Origin: Edaphobacter acidisoli
GTDB lineage: Bacteria > Acidobacteriota > Terriglobia > Terriglobales > Acidobacteriaceae
Length of the DNA stretch: 64,000 nt
Assembly: GCF_014642855.1 (NCBI RefSeq)
Contig: NZ_BMJB01000001.1
Span: 2,480,001-2,544,000 of the forward strand
Reading direction: 5' to 3'
Shown here: positions 28,111 through 36,485 of the stretch, one piece after another
How the letters are laid out: the number at the start of each line of letters is the position of its first letter
Position numbering within the stretch: the first letter of the stretch is position 1
The notes under the pieces: generated by a model
What the model saw: only the letters and a program-made list of their open reading frames with translations
Database searches by the model: none
What the model was told of the DNA's origin: nothing
Translations under genes and position numbers: made by a program

Positions 28111-28330
28111 GCTGCCTCCCTGGTCTTTAGCTGCTCTGTGTCCGTGCTTCCGGACAGCGCTCAGGAATGACCAGCAAAACGAGACTCTTCAGGAATCACA
28201 TTACGCTGATTGCTTTGGAATTAAATCCCACAAACGGGGCAAGGGATTGGCTTGAGACGTGCGGATGGGCGGCAAGGTATTGGGCGCGGACGAATCGTGT
28301 GCTTCGAGAGAATTGCCCTTCAACGAAAAA

Positions 28331-28386
28331 CCCCACGTCTCAAAGCGAGACCCTTCGACAGGCTCAGGGCAGGCTGTGGGGCACCC
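28331..28386. repeat. Dispersed REP-like element (CTTCGACAGGCTCAGGGC type)
   Basis: Contains CCCTTCGACAGGCTCAGGGC, a hairpin-forming element found in many copies in diverse bacterial genomes (established knowledge). Outer arms CCCCAC and GTGGGG enclose it. It sits just downstream of the GH35-type gene. Confidence 0.65.
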
Positions 28387-28405
28387 GCATCCGTGTGTGC
28401 GGTGA

Positions 28406-30058
28406 TTATTTGTACTCGTAGAGGACGACGCGTTCGATGTGGACTTCGCGCTGGTCGAAGCGCCAGTAGCCGCCCTGGTCGCTTTCGTCGCCGTTGAGGC
28501 GGCGGCCTGCGATCCATGTTCCGTTGTCGAAGCGGCCTTCGTCGATGGAGGCGATGCCGACCTCGGGGGCTTTGGTGTCGCGAGGCGTGAAGGAGACGCG
28601 GAAGCCCTTGCCTGCTCCGAGGAAGTGGCCGGGGCTTTCTTCGAGGATGAGGCCGTAGCCGCTCTTTGCGCCGTTGCCGAAGATCTGGTCGAGGCTGACG
28701 TGGACGGTGAGGCCGTGCATGACGAAGTCAACCATGGGGTGGTCCTGGCTGAGCACGAAGCCGTGGATGTCGCCGGATTGCTGGCCGGTGAGGATGAAGG
28801 GTTCGATCTGGGCGATTGCGTGATAGCTGGCGGCGAGTTCGTCTCTTCCCTGTGTGATCTTTTCGAGGCTGAGCCCGGGCCAGGTGTCGCCGTGCATTCC
28901 GGCGTCGATGGCGAAGGGAGAGAAGCCGAGGGAAGCCTGCTCACCGAAGGCGTAGAAGACGTTGGCTGCGCCGGTGCTGCCGCCGTTGGTTTCCGGGATA
29001 AAGAGCGGGTTGTCGGGGCGGTGGTAGCGGCTGGTCCAGCCGGAGAAGTCGGAGGCGTAGAGGTCGGGGCACTGCATGTCGAGCGAGTTGCCGGCGGCCT
29101 TCCAGATGTCGATGACGCGGGGCTGCGAGCCGCCGCTGGGGTAGTTGCCGGGAGGCGTGTCGCCGCCGCCGAGCCAGGTGTTGTTATACATGGGCAGCGG
29201 GTAGGCGCTTTTGCCGGCGGCTGCGATGGCCTGGAGGTAGCGGGCGTAGTGCCAGGCCATGAAGATCTCGTCGGCGCGGGCGCTGTCGCCGAAGACCTCG
29301 GTCCAGGTGCCGCGGGTTTTGGCGCCGTTGGCGTCCCAGAGGGTGCGGAGCTCGTCGTTGAGCGAGGCTTTGTGCGTGGTGAGGTAGCTCATCAACTGCT
29401 CGGGGACCTGGCCGGCGAATGCCTGCTCGGCGGCGGGCGAGTGGTCACGCGAGGCTCCGAGGACGCCGACTTCGTTTTCGACCTGCATCATGAGGACGGT
29501 GTGGTCGGTGTCGACGGTGCGGAGATGCTCCATGAGCGCGTGGAAGGCTTTGGCGTCGGCCTCGCGCAGGGCGGACGAGAAGGTGCTGAGCGTGGTGGTG
29601 GGGCGGCCGTCGATGATGACGCGCGGAAAACGTTGGGTGTCGCGCTTGACCCAGACGGGCGGGTAGCTGGAGACGCCGTTCTTCCACGCGGCGAGCCAGA
29701 GAAAGACGATGTGGACGTGCTGCTCGCGGGCTTGTGCGATGAGGCCGTCGACGAGCGTGAAGTCGTAGCGGCCCTCTTCGGGCTCGACGAGCTCCCAGGA
29801 GACGGGCGTGAGGACGGTGTTGATGCCCATGTCGGCGAGCTGCTTCCACTCGGGCTTCATGTAGTCGAGGCTGGAGGAGCTGGAGTTGTAGAGCTCGCCG
29901 GCGATCATGAGCATGGGGTGGCCGTCGACGATGAGTTGCGTGGTGGCTCCGCGCTTTTCGAGATGGGGGATGGAGGCGGTCGTCTGGGATCGCGCGCCGG
30001 GCAGAGCGAGAGTTGCTGCAAGGATGGCGATTGAGAAAACGTTTGCAGAGGTTTTCAT
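28406..30058 (-). CDS. GH35-type beta-galactosidase family hydrolase
   Basis: Secreted glycoside hydrolase of about 550 residues. A signal peptide (NVFSIAILAATLALPGARSQ) precedes a clan-A TIM barrel: LMIAGELYNSSSSS at strand 1, NTVLTPVSWELVEPEEGRYD at strand 2, MMQVENEVG with the likely acid/base Glu, and NPLFIPETNGG with the likely nucleophile Glu. The C-terminal 180 residues form a beta domain of the DUF5597 kind seen in bacterial GH35-like enzymes. The frame opens 20 codons earlier, but MKTSAN at 30058 begins a normal signal peptide. It probably removes terminal beta-galactose from plant polysaccharide. It fits with the GH28 enzyme in a pectin-degrading lifestyle. Confidence 0.88.
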   Translation of the reverse strand: MKTSANVFSIAILAATLALPGARSQTTASIPHLEKRGATTQLIVDGHPMLMIAGELYNSSSSSLDYMKPEWKQLADMGINTVLTPVSWELVEPEEGRYDFTLVDGLIAQAREQHVHIVFLWLAAWKNGVSSYPPVWVKRDTQRFPRVIIDGRPTTTLSTFSSALREADAKAFHALMEHLRTVDTDHTVLMMQVENEVGVLGASRDHSPAAEQAFAGQVPEQLMSYLTTHKASLNDELRTLWDANGAKTRGTWTEVFGDSARADEIFMAWHYARYLQAIAAAGKSAYPLPMYNNTWLGGGDTPPGNYPSGGSQPRVIDIWKAAGNSLDMQCPDLYASDFSGWTSRYHRPDNPLFIPETNGGSTGAANVFYAFGEQASLGFSPFAIDAGMHGDTWPGLSLEKITQGRDELAASYHAIAQIEPFILTGQQSGDIHGFVLSQDHPMVDFVMHGLTVHVSLDQIFGNGAKSGYGLILEESPGHFLGAGKGFRVSFTPRDTKAPEVGIASIDEGRFDNGTWIAGRRLNGDESDQGGYWRFDQREVHIERVVLYEYK

Positions 30059-30109
30059 GACGCTGACCAATGTATCACTCGTGGGTGCTGGGTGGGTCGA
30101 GAAAACAAG

Positions 30110-30186
30110 CAACAGCAAAAGCGAAATGCGGGGGTCTCTCCACTGCGCAGCGCGATACTACCGCGCTGCTCCGGTCGAGATGACGT
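30110..30186. repeat. Dispersed intergenic repeat, copy 1 (GGGGGTCTCT...GATGACG)
   Basis: AAAAGCGAAATGCGGGGGTC begins an element ending CCGGTCGAGATGACGT, with an internal perfect hairpin GCAGCGCG/CGCGCTGC (30147-30154 with 30162-30169). A related element lies at 55047-55102. Both are in intergenic DNA. Confidence 0.65.
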
Positions 30187-30190
30187 GAAT

Positions 30191-30257
30191 TTTGGGGCGC
30201 GATACACCTGTGCTATCTCTGTCGGATGGCGTGCTTTGGGGCACGATACACCTGTGC
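30191..30257. repeat. Two direct repeats downstream of plsX
   Basis: A 23-bp unit occurs at 30191-30213 and again at 30235-30257, with one mismatch (GGGGCGCG versus GGGGCACG). Both contain CGATACACCTGTGC. The period is 44 bp. The second copy ends 2 bp before the plsX stop. Confidence 0.75.
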
Positions 30258-30259
30258 CT

Positions 30260-31294
30260 TCAGGCGGATTGGAGGGTGGATTCGATGGCGGAGTTGACTT
30301 CGGCCTGGGCGAATTCGGCGGCTACGCGGATGCCGTTCATGATGGCGCGTTCGTTTGAGGAGCCGTGACCTACGATGCAGACTCCGCGCACGCCTAGCAG
30401 TGGTGCGCCGCCGTACTCGGAGTAGTCGAGACGCTTTTTGAAGTCGGCGAAGGCGCGGCGGGAGAGCAGCGCGCCGACCTGCGAGGTGACGGTGGATTTG
30501 AGCGATTCGCGCAGGGACTGGCTCATCAGGTGGGCGCAGCCTTCGATCGATTTGATGGCGACGTTGCCGACGAAGCCGTCGCAGACGGTCACGTCGGAGT
30601 GGCCGTTGAAGAGGTCGCGGCCTTCGACGTTGCCGATGAAGTTGATGCCTTGAAGGGCGCGGAGCATGGGGAGCGTGTCGCGGGTGAGCGAGTTGCCTTT
30701 GGAGTCCTCTTCGCCGATGGAGAGCAGGCCGACGCGTGGGGTGTTGATGTGCAGGACGTTCTTTGCGTAGATGTTGCCCATGACGGCGAACTGGACCAGA
30801 TTGTCGGGGTCGCAGTCTACGTTGGCGCCGACGTCGAGCAGCAGCGAGGGGACGCCGCGCGAGGTGGGCATGATGGTGGCGAGCGCAGGGCGATGCACTC
30901 CGCCGAGCATGCCGAGCACCATCTTGGCCGTGGCCATGGCCGCTCCGGTGTTGCCTGCGGTGAAGAACGCGGCGGCCTTGCCGGGACCGTGGGTCGAGCC
31001 GGAGACGAGGCCTTCGCGCACCATGCGGAGGCCGACGCGCATGGAAGAGTCGCGCTTGGCGCGGACGGCCTGGGCGGCCTTGTCGTCCATGGTGATCCAC
31101 TCGCTGGCGGGGACGATGAAGACGGGCAGGCGCTGGCCGCGGAGGGCTTGGCGGAGCAGAGGACGGATCTTGTCTTCGGGGCCGACGAGGTGGACGCGGA
31201 CGTCGTACTGGCGGGCAGCAAGAACAGCCCCGCGAACCTCTGGTTCGGGGGCCTTGTCGGAACCCATCGCGTCTACAACGATGTCAATCGGCAT
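30260..31294 (-). CDS. plsX: Phosphate acyltransferase PlsX
   Basis: Protein of 344 residues that converts acyl-ACP to acyl-phosphate, the first step of phospholipid synthesis in most bacteria. It begins IDIVVDAMGSDKAPEPEVRG, and has SGSTHGPGKAAAFFTAGNTG, VLHINTPRVGLLSIGEEDSKG, NFIGNVEGRDLF and VCDGFVGNVAIKSIEG, all family signatures. It is the last gene of the conserved yceD-rpmF-plsX order, 34 bp after rpmF. It is a peripheral membrane protein in other species. Nothing is unusual. Confidence 0.97.
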   Translation of the reverse strand: MPIDIVVDAMGSDKAPEPEVRGAVLAARQYDVRVHLVGPEDKIRPLLRQALRGQRLPVFIVPASEWITMDDKAAQAVRAKRDSSMRVGLRMVREGLVSGSTHGPGKAAAFFTAGNTGAAMATAKMVLGMLGGVHRPALATIMPTSRGVPSLLLDVGANVDCDPDNLVQFAVMGNIYAKNVLHINTPRVGLLSIGEEDSKGNSLTRDTLPMLRALQGINFIGNVEGRDLFNGHSDVTVCDGFVGNVAIKSIEGCAHLMSQSLRESLKSTVTSQVGALLSRRAFADFKKRLDYSEYGGAPLLGVRGVCIVGHGSSNERAIMNGIRVAAEFAQAEVNSAIESTLQSA

Positions 31295-31328
31295 CAGCGA
31301 ATCGTAGCAGGGTTTGGGGTTGTGAGTG

Positions 31329-31517
31329 TTAAGCTACGGCTTCTTTGGTGGCGATGACGGAGCGGCCCTTGTACTCGCCGCACTTCTTGCAGGCGCGGTG
31401 CGGGAGCTTGCGCTCGTGGCAGTTCGGGCACTCGGAGGTGCCGGTCGGGGTGAGGAAGTCGTGGCTGCGGCGCTTTGCGGTGCGCTGCTTGGAGTGACGC
31501 CGTTTTGGATTAGGCAT
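31329..31517 (-). CDS. rpmF: 50S ribosomal protein L32
   Basis: Protein of 62 residues beginning MPNPKRRHSKQRTAKRR, the invariant L32 N-terminus. CPNCHERKLPHRACKKCG gives four Cys, so this is the zinc-binding (C+) form. AAAGGGA precedes the ATG. It sits between the yceD-like and plsX genes, the standard arrangement in many bacteria that couples ribosome and lipid synthesis. Confidence 0.98.
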   Translation of the reverse strand: MPNPKRRHSKQRTAKRRSHDFLTPTGTSECPNCHERKLPHRACKKCGEYKGRSVIATKEAVA

Positions 31518-31568
31518 TGCTGTTCCCTTTCGATGGCCGCCGCCGAATGGTGCTGGCGCGGCAAAACC

Positions 31569-32150
31569 TTATTTGTGCTTCGGCTCGAGCTTTTCGGCCA
31601 GACCGGCAAGCGCATTCCAGCGTGGATCGTCGGGGACCGACGAGCAGGAACATTTCGCTTGATTCAGGTTCTGACCACAGCGCGGGCAAAGCCCCTGGCA
31701 GTCTGGTTTGCAGAGAATACGGCTGGGCAGGGAGAGCAACACCTGCTCGCGCACCACATCCTCGAGCAAAAGACCGCTGTCTTGATAATAACCGATTTCG
31801 GTCTCGTCGGGGGTAATGGCGTGCTCGCCGGAGTAGGTTTCGGCGGAGTTGGGGCGGAAGATGAGATCGAAGTCGCCCTCGACGGGAACCTGGACGGGCT
31901 CAAGGCAACGACCGCACTGGACCTCGAACCCGGCGGCGAAGTGGGCGCGGAGGCGGATGTCGTTGACATCGTGGGCGGCGCCGCGGGTGAAGGGGTCGGC
32001 GCCGTGGTGCTCGACGACGAGGTCGGCCTGGCCTTTGATGGGGAGTGGGGTGATCTGGCGGACGTCTGGAGCGTAGTCGAGCGCGCCGGGGGCGATGGTC
32101 TCGTCGAAGTGGAGCGGCTCTTCGACTAGTTGGATGGGGGTGATAAGCAC
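31569..32150 (-). CDS. YceD/DUF177 family protein
   Basis: Protein of 193 residues linked in other bacteria to 23S rRNA accumulation. The N-terminal half is beta-rich; CGRCLEPVQVPVEGDFDLIF and the C-terminal CKPDCQGLCPRCGQNLNQ are family signatures. The start codon is GTG at 32150, with only a weak upstream purine run (AAAAA). It leads the yceD-rpmF-plsX operon; the gap to rpmF is 51 bp. Assignment rests on motif and gene order. Confidence 0.92.
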   Translation of the reverse strand: MLITPIQLVEEPLHFDETIAPGALDYAPDVRQITPLPIKGQADLVVEHHGADPFTRGAAHDVNDIRLRAHFAAGFEVQCGRCLEPVQVPVEGDFDLIFRPNSAETYSGEHAITPDETEIGYYQDSGLLLEDVVREQVLLSLPSRILCKPDCQGLCPRCGQNLNQAKCSCSSVPDDPRWNALAGLAEKLEPKHK

Positions 32151-32242
32151 TTTTTAAGGGTATGCAGGTTGAGGGTGGGGGTCAAATGCTGAACTGTGGA
32201 GAGCTGCGGCAATGCTAAGATGGCTGCCTACGACACCTGACT

Positions 32243-33076
32243 ATGAATTTGGACCGTAAGTTACTGTGTACCTCGGTTTGCCTGATGCTGGTCGGGCTGA
32301 CTTCGTGCGGGACCGCTACTGCGCCAGTTTCGGGTGCGGGATTGAATGGAAATTGGAATCTGGTTGCAGATTCACAGCTCAAACATCCGCCGCTATCGAC
32401 AACTCTGACAGTCAATGGCAATCAAATAACAGGCGGTGGCTTCTTAGAAATTCAATGCCAATCGGGCACACCGCTCATTGGAGGATACTCTCTGGCATTT
32501 ACCGGCACGCTTGCGCCTGATGGCACATTTCATGTGACAGAGCCAGTAGCCGACACCGTTCAGGTCACGATTGATGGGACTGTTCCGGTGAACAACAGCA
32601 GTTCGTGGAACGGAACTTATACGATCAATCTTGCCGCGGCGTCCGGCTGCAGTTTGAACCAGACAGAGACGTTCACAGCAGTTCCCTTTGCGCCGGTCGC
32701 TGGAACCTATGCCGGAGCGATTAGCGGCGTGCAGCTTGGTTCTGGCGTCAGCGCGAGTGTGCAGATCTCCGAGGATATCCCGCAGACGATTCAATCGACG
32801 AACGGGAGCACACGTACTCGATATCCATTGAGCGGAACTATTTCGGTGCAGGGATCATCATGCTTCAAACAGGGTACGACCACAGGCAGCCTATATCTGA
32901 ATGAGATCGCTGGAAACTTCGTCACCATGGGTTTTGTTATGGACGATGGGTCAAATTTGACTTTCTATGGACCGTTTACAGACATGAGTGAAACGGAGAT
33001 CAATCCTGTAATGTTCACCGTTTCCGGCGGTCAGTGTGCCAACAAAAGCGGCGGATCTGATCTAACAAAGCAGTAG
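32243..33076 (+). CDS. Putative lipoprotein of unknown function
   Basis: Protein of 277 residues with a lipoprotein signal peptide: a hydrophobic core (CTSVCLMLVGLTSC) ends in the lipobox LTSC, so Cys 22 would be lipidated. The mature part is Ser/Thr/Gly-rich and beta-like (GLNGNWNLVADSQLKHPPLS, PVAGTYAGAISG). This architecture is frequent among acidobacterial surface lipoproteins. It converges on the Hcp gene with a gap of 3 bp. The function is unknown. Confidence 0.72.
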   Translation: MNLDRKLLCTSVCLMLVGLTSCGTATAPVSGAGLNGNWNLVADSQLKHPPLSTTLTVNGNQITGGGFLEIQCQSGTPLIGGYSLAFTGTLAPDGTFHVTEPVADTVQVTIDGTVPVNNSSSWNGTYTINLAAASGCSLNQTETFTAVPFAPVAGTYAGAISGVQLGSGVSASVQISEDIPQTIQSTNGSTRTRYPLSGTISVQGSSCFKQGTTTGSLYLNEIAGNFVTMGFVMDDGSNLTFYGPFTDMSETEINPVMFTVSGGQCANKSGGSDLTKQ

Positions 33077-33079
33077 TCA

Positions 33080-33544
33080 CTACCACTGGCCGTGGGCTTC
33101 GGTGTGGGCGGTGAGGCTGGTGATCTCGATTTTCTCGAAGCGGAAGCCGATCTCGTGGAGGTAGCGGGTGTCGATGAGGGGGCCGTCGTGCTGGCCGGCG
33201 TGGACGGATTGACGCGAGAGGGAGACGGTCGCGTTGGAGAGCAGGATGGTGTGGTCGAGGGATTGGCTGCCGTCAGAGAGTGGCAGGAAGAACTCGAAGA
33301 GGACCGAGGTGAGGACTTCGCCCGTGTAGGCGGCCTGGTAGAACTGCGGTGAGGACGCTCCCCAGAGCTTGGTGAAGAGGACGGGCCGCTGCTGGCATTT
33401 CGTGGTGGCTGCGCCTTCGGGTTCGAGGACGCTGTAGCTGAGGGCTACGCCGGGAATCTTGTTGGCGAGCTTGGTGGAGAGGGTTTCGCCTTTGAATGCG
33501 CCTTGAATGCTGCCGGTGACTGTGGCGAAGAACTGGAGTGTCAT
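33080..33544 (-). CDS. Hcp family type VI secretion tube protein (orphan)
   Basis: Protein of 154 residues of the Hcp/TssD family, which forms hexameric rings of the T6SS inner tube. TLQFFATVTGSIQGAFKGE opens the tight beta-barrel; YTGEVLTSVLFEFFLP and the C-terminal GFRFEKIEITSLTAHTEAHG are typical. No other T6SS gene (tssB, tssC, tssM, clpV, vgrG) is in the window, so it is an orphan here. Orphan Hcp genes may serve distant T6SS clusters or carry effectors. It is convergent with the lipoprotein gene. Confidence 0.82.
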   Translation of the reverse strand: MTLQFFATVTGSIQGAFKGETLSTKLANKIPGVALSYSVLEPEGAATTKCQQRPVLFTKLWGASSPQFYQAAYTGEVLTSVLFEFFLPLSDGSQSLDHTILLSNATVSLSRQSVHAGQHDGPLIDTRYLHEIGFRFEKIEITSLTAHTEAHGQW

Positions 33545-33645
33545 TTGGTCTGCCTTGCTTCGGACGAAACGATGAAGCGGCCTTTTGGCTCTTTGTCAGG
33601 GAGCCGCTGAAGGCCGCTGATGTTTAGATGCAGTGGGATGCCGGT

Positions 33646-34188
33646 TTATTGCTTGTCGAAGATGTATGTGACATCAAACTCGCCGAGGTCGAGAGAGTAG
33701 TGCGTCTGGCGCGTGAGGGTTTTGCCGTCGGCGGAGAGCGAGTAGACGGAGTGGACGGTGCCGTTGGAGCCCTTGTAGTTCATCTTCTGGTCGACGACGA
33801 GGGTTGCTCCTTGCCACTGGGCTTTTGAGCTAAGGATTTTGAAATCGTCGGTGGTGGAGAAGTTTCCGGCGGGCGTGGATGCTTCAGTTGCGGCGATGGG
33901 GATGGGCAGGATGTAGATCTGCTTGCCGGTGTCGTCACTGTCGTTGGCGGCGGCGATGGTGATGGCAGTGGCGGTCTGCTGAATGATCTCGAGTTCGCTG
34001 TTGGGCGGCGGAACCTGGCCAAAGTCGCTCTTCGCGACGTTGAGTTTCCAGGCGCCGGAGAGGTTGGGTTGGGCCGCTGCTGTTGCGGCTGCTGGAGCCT
34101 GGGCCGGGGCTGTTTGCGGTGTGGTTTGGGCTGGCAGCGCAGCGGTGGCTACGGCGAGAAAGGCTGTGGCGAGGGTGAGTCGGATCAT
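33646..34188 (-). CDS. Exported lipocalin-like hypothetical protein
   Basis: Protein of 180 residues with a signal peptide (LTLATAFLAVATAALPAQ), an Ala/Pro/Gln-rich linker, then a beta-rich domain starting LSGAWKLNVAKSDFGQVPPP. That WKLNVAKSDFG pattern recurs in many exported acidobacterial proteins. An AGGAC precedes the ATG at 34188, which is preferred over the longer frame to 34233. The function is unknown; binding of a small hydrophobic ligand is a guess from the fold type. Confidence 0.72.
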   Translation of the reverse strand: MIRLTLATAFLAVATAALPAQTTPQTAPAQAPAAATAAAQPNLSGAWKLNVAKSDFGQVPPPNSELEIIQQTATAITIAAANDSDDTGKQIYILPIPIAATEASTPAGNFSTTDDFKILSSKAQWQGATLVVDQKMNYKGSNGTVHSVYSLSADGKTLTRQTHYSLDLGEFDVTYIFDKQ

Positions 34189-34355
34189 GTCATGGTCCTC
34201 GGAAATGGGTTCAGGGCCCGGCCGCAACATCATACTGGATTCCTGAGCAACGGGATTTAAACGTGCCGGTGAAGGCTGCTGACAGGAGGGTGTCAGCAGG
34301 GAGAGGATACTTTCAGGTCGTGGGCGAATCGAATCGGCATGGAGGATGAACAGCG

Positions 34356-34862
34356 ATGAAGATGACGGAGATGTTTCTGGATGAGCTGAAGCAGGAAGCG
34401 GCGGGAACGCGAAAGACGCTGGAGCGCGTGCCTGAGGGACGGAATGACTGGAAGCCGCATGAGAAGTCGATGCCGCTGGGGTATCTGGCTTCGCTGGTGG
34501 CGTCGATGCCGGGGTGGATTGACGCGATGATCAATCGCGATGAGCTGGACTTCGCTCCTGTGGGCGAGAACAAAGACAAGCCGAAGGAGTGGACGACGCG
34601 CGCGGAGCTGCTGGCGCAGTTCGATGAGAATCTTGCCAAGGCCGAGGCTGCGCTGAAGAGCACGACCGATGAGCACCTGATGACGAACTGGCGGCTGCTT
34701 GCGCATGGATATGAGGTGAGCAATCTGCCGCGGTACAAAAATATTCGTACGGGCGTGATCAATCACTGGGCGCACCATCGCGGGCAGTTGACGGTGTATC
34801 TCAGGCTGAATGAAGGGCTGGTCCCGGCGCTGTATGGGCCTTCGGCGGATGAGCGGTTTTAG
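34356..34862 (+). CDS. DinB family protein
   Basis: Protein of 168 residues of the DinB/YfiT-like four-helix bundle. MFLDELKQEAAGTRKTLER opens helix 1, LGYLASLVASMPGWIDAMI is helix 2, and INHWAHHRGQLTVYLRL carries the metal-binding His residues of the last helix. GGAGG lies nine bases before the ATG. DinB-like enzymes include bacillithiol and mycothiol transferases, but most acidobacterial copies have unknown substrates. Confidence 0.9.
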   Translation: MKMTEMFLDELKQEAAGTRKTLERVPEGRNDWKPHEKSMPLGYLASLVASMPGWIDAMINRDELDFAPVGENKDKPKEWTTRAELLAQFDENLAKAEAALKSTTDEHLMTNWRLLAHGYEVSNLPRYKNIRTGVINHWAHHRGQLTVYLRLNEGLVPALYGPSADERF

Positions 34863-34901
34863 CGGGCAGTAAGATAGTGGGTGCTATTCTGGCACCCACT
34901 T

Positions 34902-35156
34902 ATGGCCGCGAAGAAATCCATCTGGAAGAACTTTCTGCAAGGTGCCGCGTGGCTGCTGTTCTTCATCGGCGGCATGGCCTGCCTGGATGGGGACAAAGGA
35001 AAAGGATGGGCCATCCGGAGCTTCACGGGGGCGAATCGGCTGTCTGCTGAGATGGGCGACCTATGCCTCGCTGTCCTGTGTGGGCTACTAGGCATCTTTG
35101 CGATGTCTGCGGCAAACCGGAACCCTCGAAAGGACAGTGAATCACCCCAGAAATAG
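34902..35156 (+). CDS. Small two-helix membrane protein
   Basis: Protein of 84 residues with two hydrophobic segments (about 11-25, GAAWLLFFIGGMACL, and 51-68, LCLAVLCGLLGIFAMS) and charged ends. The frame opens seven codons earlier with GTG; the ATG at 34902 is preferred because the product begins MAAKKS. No ribosome binding site is clear. The 3' end overlaps the ThiE-like gene tail to tail by 15 bp. No family is recognised, so the call rests on hydrophobicity and reading frame. Confidence 0.5.
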   Translation: MAAKKSIWKNFLQGAAWLLFFIGGMACLDGDKGKGWAIRSFTGANRLSAEMGDLCLAVLCGLLGIFAMSAANRNPRKDSESPQK

Positions 35157-35747
35157 GCGGATGGCGGCGATACCTGCCGCTCCGGCTTTCATGCAGGATG
35201 GAGTGTTTTCGTGGGTGATGCCGCCTAGCGCGTAGACCGGGATTGGGGCTGCGGCGATGCAGGCTTCGCGGAGCTTGTCGAGACCTGCGGCTGGGAGGTC
35301 GGCTTCGCCCGCTATCTTTTTGCCGAAGACTGGCGCGAAGAGGATTGCGGACGGCTTGTGCTGGATGGCGCGGCGGACTTCTTCGATGGTGTGGCAGGAG
35401 ATGGTGATGATTGGCTCTGGTGCGTTGGCTGTTGCGTAAAGCTGACGGACCTGCGTGGGTGTGAGTTCTCCGGGTGCGGCGGTGAGGTGGACTCCGTGGG
35501 CGGCGGTGGCGAGGGCTACGTCGGCGCGGGTGTTGATGAGGAGTTTGGTTTTGCTTCCGGCGATGGTTTGGAGGATGTCTCGTGCGAGCTGGGATTGTGC
35601 GGCTGCGGGAAGATCTTTTTCGCGGAGCTGGATGAAGTCGGTGCCTTCGCGGGACCAGCGGGCGCATTGGGTGATGAGCGCGGCCTGCTTTTCGGATTCG
35701 TCGCCTGAGAAGAGTGCTCGACTGGTGATGGCGTAGCGGTGCATCAT
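35142..35747 (-). CDS. ThiE/TenI family thiamine phosphate synthase-like protein
   Basis: Protein of 201 residues. FIQLREKDLPA, LLINTRADVALA, GVHLTAAPGELTP, ILFAPVFGKK and PVYALGGI follow the order of the ThiE TIM barrel, which joins the pyrimidine and thiazole halves of thiamine. The length is slightly short for ThiE (about 210), and TenI-type proteins without synthase activity share the motifs, so the exact activity is uncertain. The start MMHRYAI is conventional. No other thi gene is adjacent. Neighbours on both sides are unrelated. Confidence 0.78.
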   Translation of the reverse strand: MMHRYAITSRALFSGDESEKQAALITQCARWSREGTDFIQLREKDLPAAAQSQLARDILQTIAGSKTKLLINTRADVALATAAHGVHLTAAPGELTPTQVRQLYATANAPEPIITISCHTIEEVRRAIQHKPSAILFAPVFGKKIAGEADLPAAGLDKLREACIAAAPIPVYALGGITHENTPSCMKAGAAGIAAIRLFLG

Positions 35748-35820
35748 CTTTTGAGTTTAGGACCAGCGGAAGATTCGGTGGATGGGAGCGCCAAAATCAG
35801 GCTGGGCAGAGTTGTACATT

Positions 35821-35850
35821 CCCACCCATCGCAAAAACGCGATGGATGGG
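35821..35850. repeat. Inverted repeat, dispersed hairpin element
   Basis: CCCACCCATCGC and GCGATGGATGGG form a 12-bp stem with one mismatch around AAAAAC, followed by CACC. From experience such (C/A)CCCATC...GATGGATGGGGCACC hairpins recur in acidobacterial intergenic DNA. One copy is seen here. Confidence 0.6.
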
Positions 35851-35888
35851 CACCAGGAGACTCACCCGCGTAGCAGTAGACTTGCAGG

Positions 35889-36257
35889 ATGGATGACGAT
35901 GATATTTTCCCTCTGAGTGAAGAGGATGCTGCCAGAGTTGAGCGGATTCATCAACTCATCCTCGCGCAGCAGATGTTCGATCCTCCGCTGGGGTATGGCT
36001 TGATTGCGGGACGACCCCTCTGCCTGATTCCAGATTCCGATATTAAGTACAAGAGCTTTCTGGAGTGGTGGTTTGCGGTGGGCCGGAAGGACCCACGAAC
36101 TACCAGAGAGGGATGGGGTATTGTGTCCGGGCCGCATGCTAAAAGAGGCCGGAGCGAGATCATTCCGAAGGAAGATTGGGAATCCCTGCCGGAAAACGAG
36201 CGCGAAGCCATTCGGGCCTGGGCGACTGGGATTGAGACAGCGATGTTCTACGACTGA
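35889..36257 (+). CDS. Hypothetical protein, acidic and soluble
   Basis: Protein of 122 residues with no signal or membrane segment, rich in Asp and Glu (DDDDIFPLSEEDAARVERIH) and containing a Trp-rich middle (SFLEWWFAVGRKDPRTTREG). The C-terminal third is probably helical (EREAIRAWATGIETAMFY). Composition is protein-like over the full length and the opposite strand is not. I do not recognise the family. It stands alone upstream of the transhydrogenase gene. Confidence 0.6.
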   Translation: MDDDDIFPLSEEDAARVERIHQLILAQQMFDPPLGYGLIAGRPLCLIPDSDIKYKSFLEWWFAVGRKDPRTTREGWGIVSGPHAKRGRSEIIPKEDWESLPENEREAIRAWATGIETAMFYD

Positions 36258-36485
36258 TTCGTGGCGCAGCGACAACGTCTCCCATTTTCGGTGTACTTGT
36301 TCTTTCGCCGCCTCAAATCGCTGCAAAGCGGAAGGCGTAATATCCTTGTGGTAGTTTCGCTTGTGCAGAGATTCGGCGGCGTGGTCGATAAGCGGCCTCC
36401 TCACGACGGGGACTGACAGGGCCGATAACGGGAATGACCATCTGCGCCGTCGTGGGATGGTGTCGTTTTGTGAGCCATTGAAGAT

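Noticed and set aside
28439-30034. Plus-strand open frame of 531 codons opposite the GH35-type gene
   Set aside because: The Val/Gly/Asp/Ala-rich composition is a codon-bias shadow; the minus-strand product has a signal peptide and catalytic motifs.
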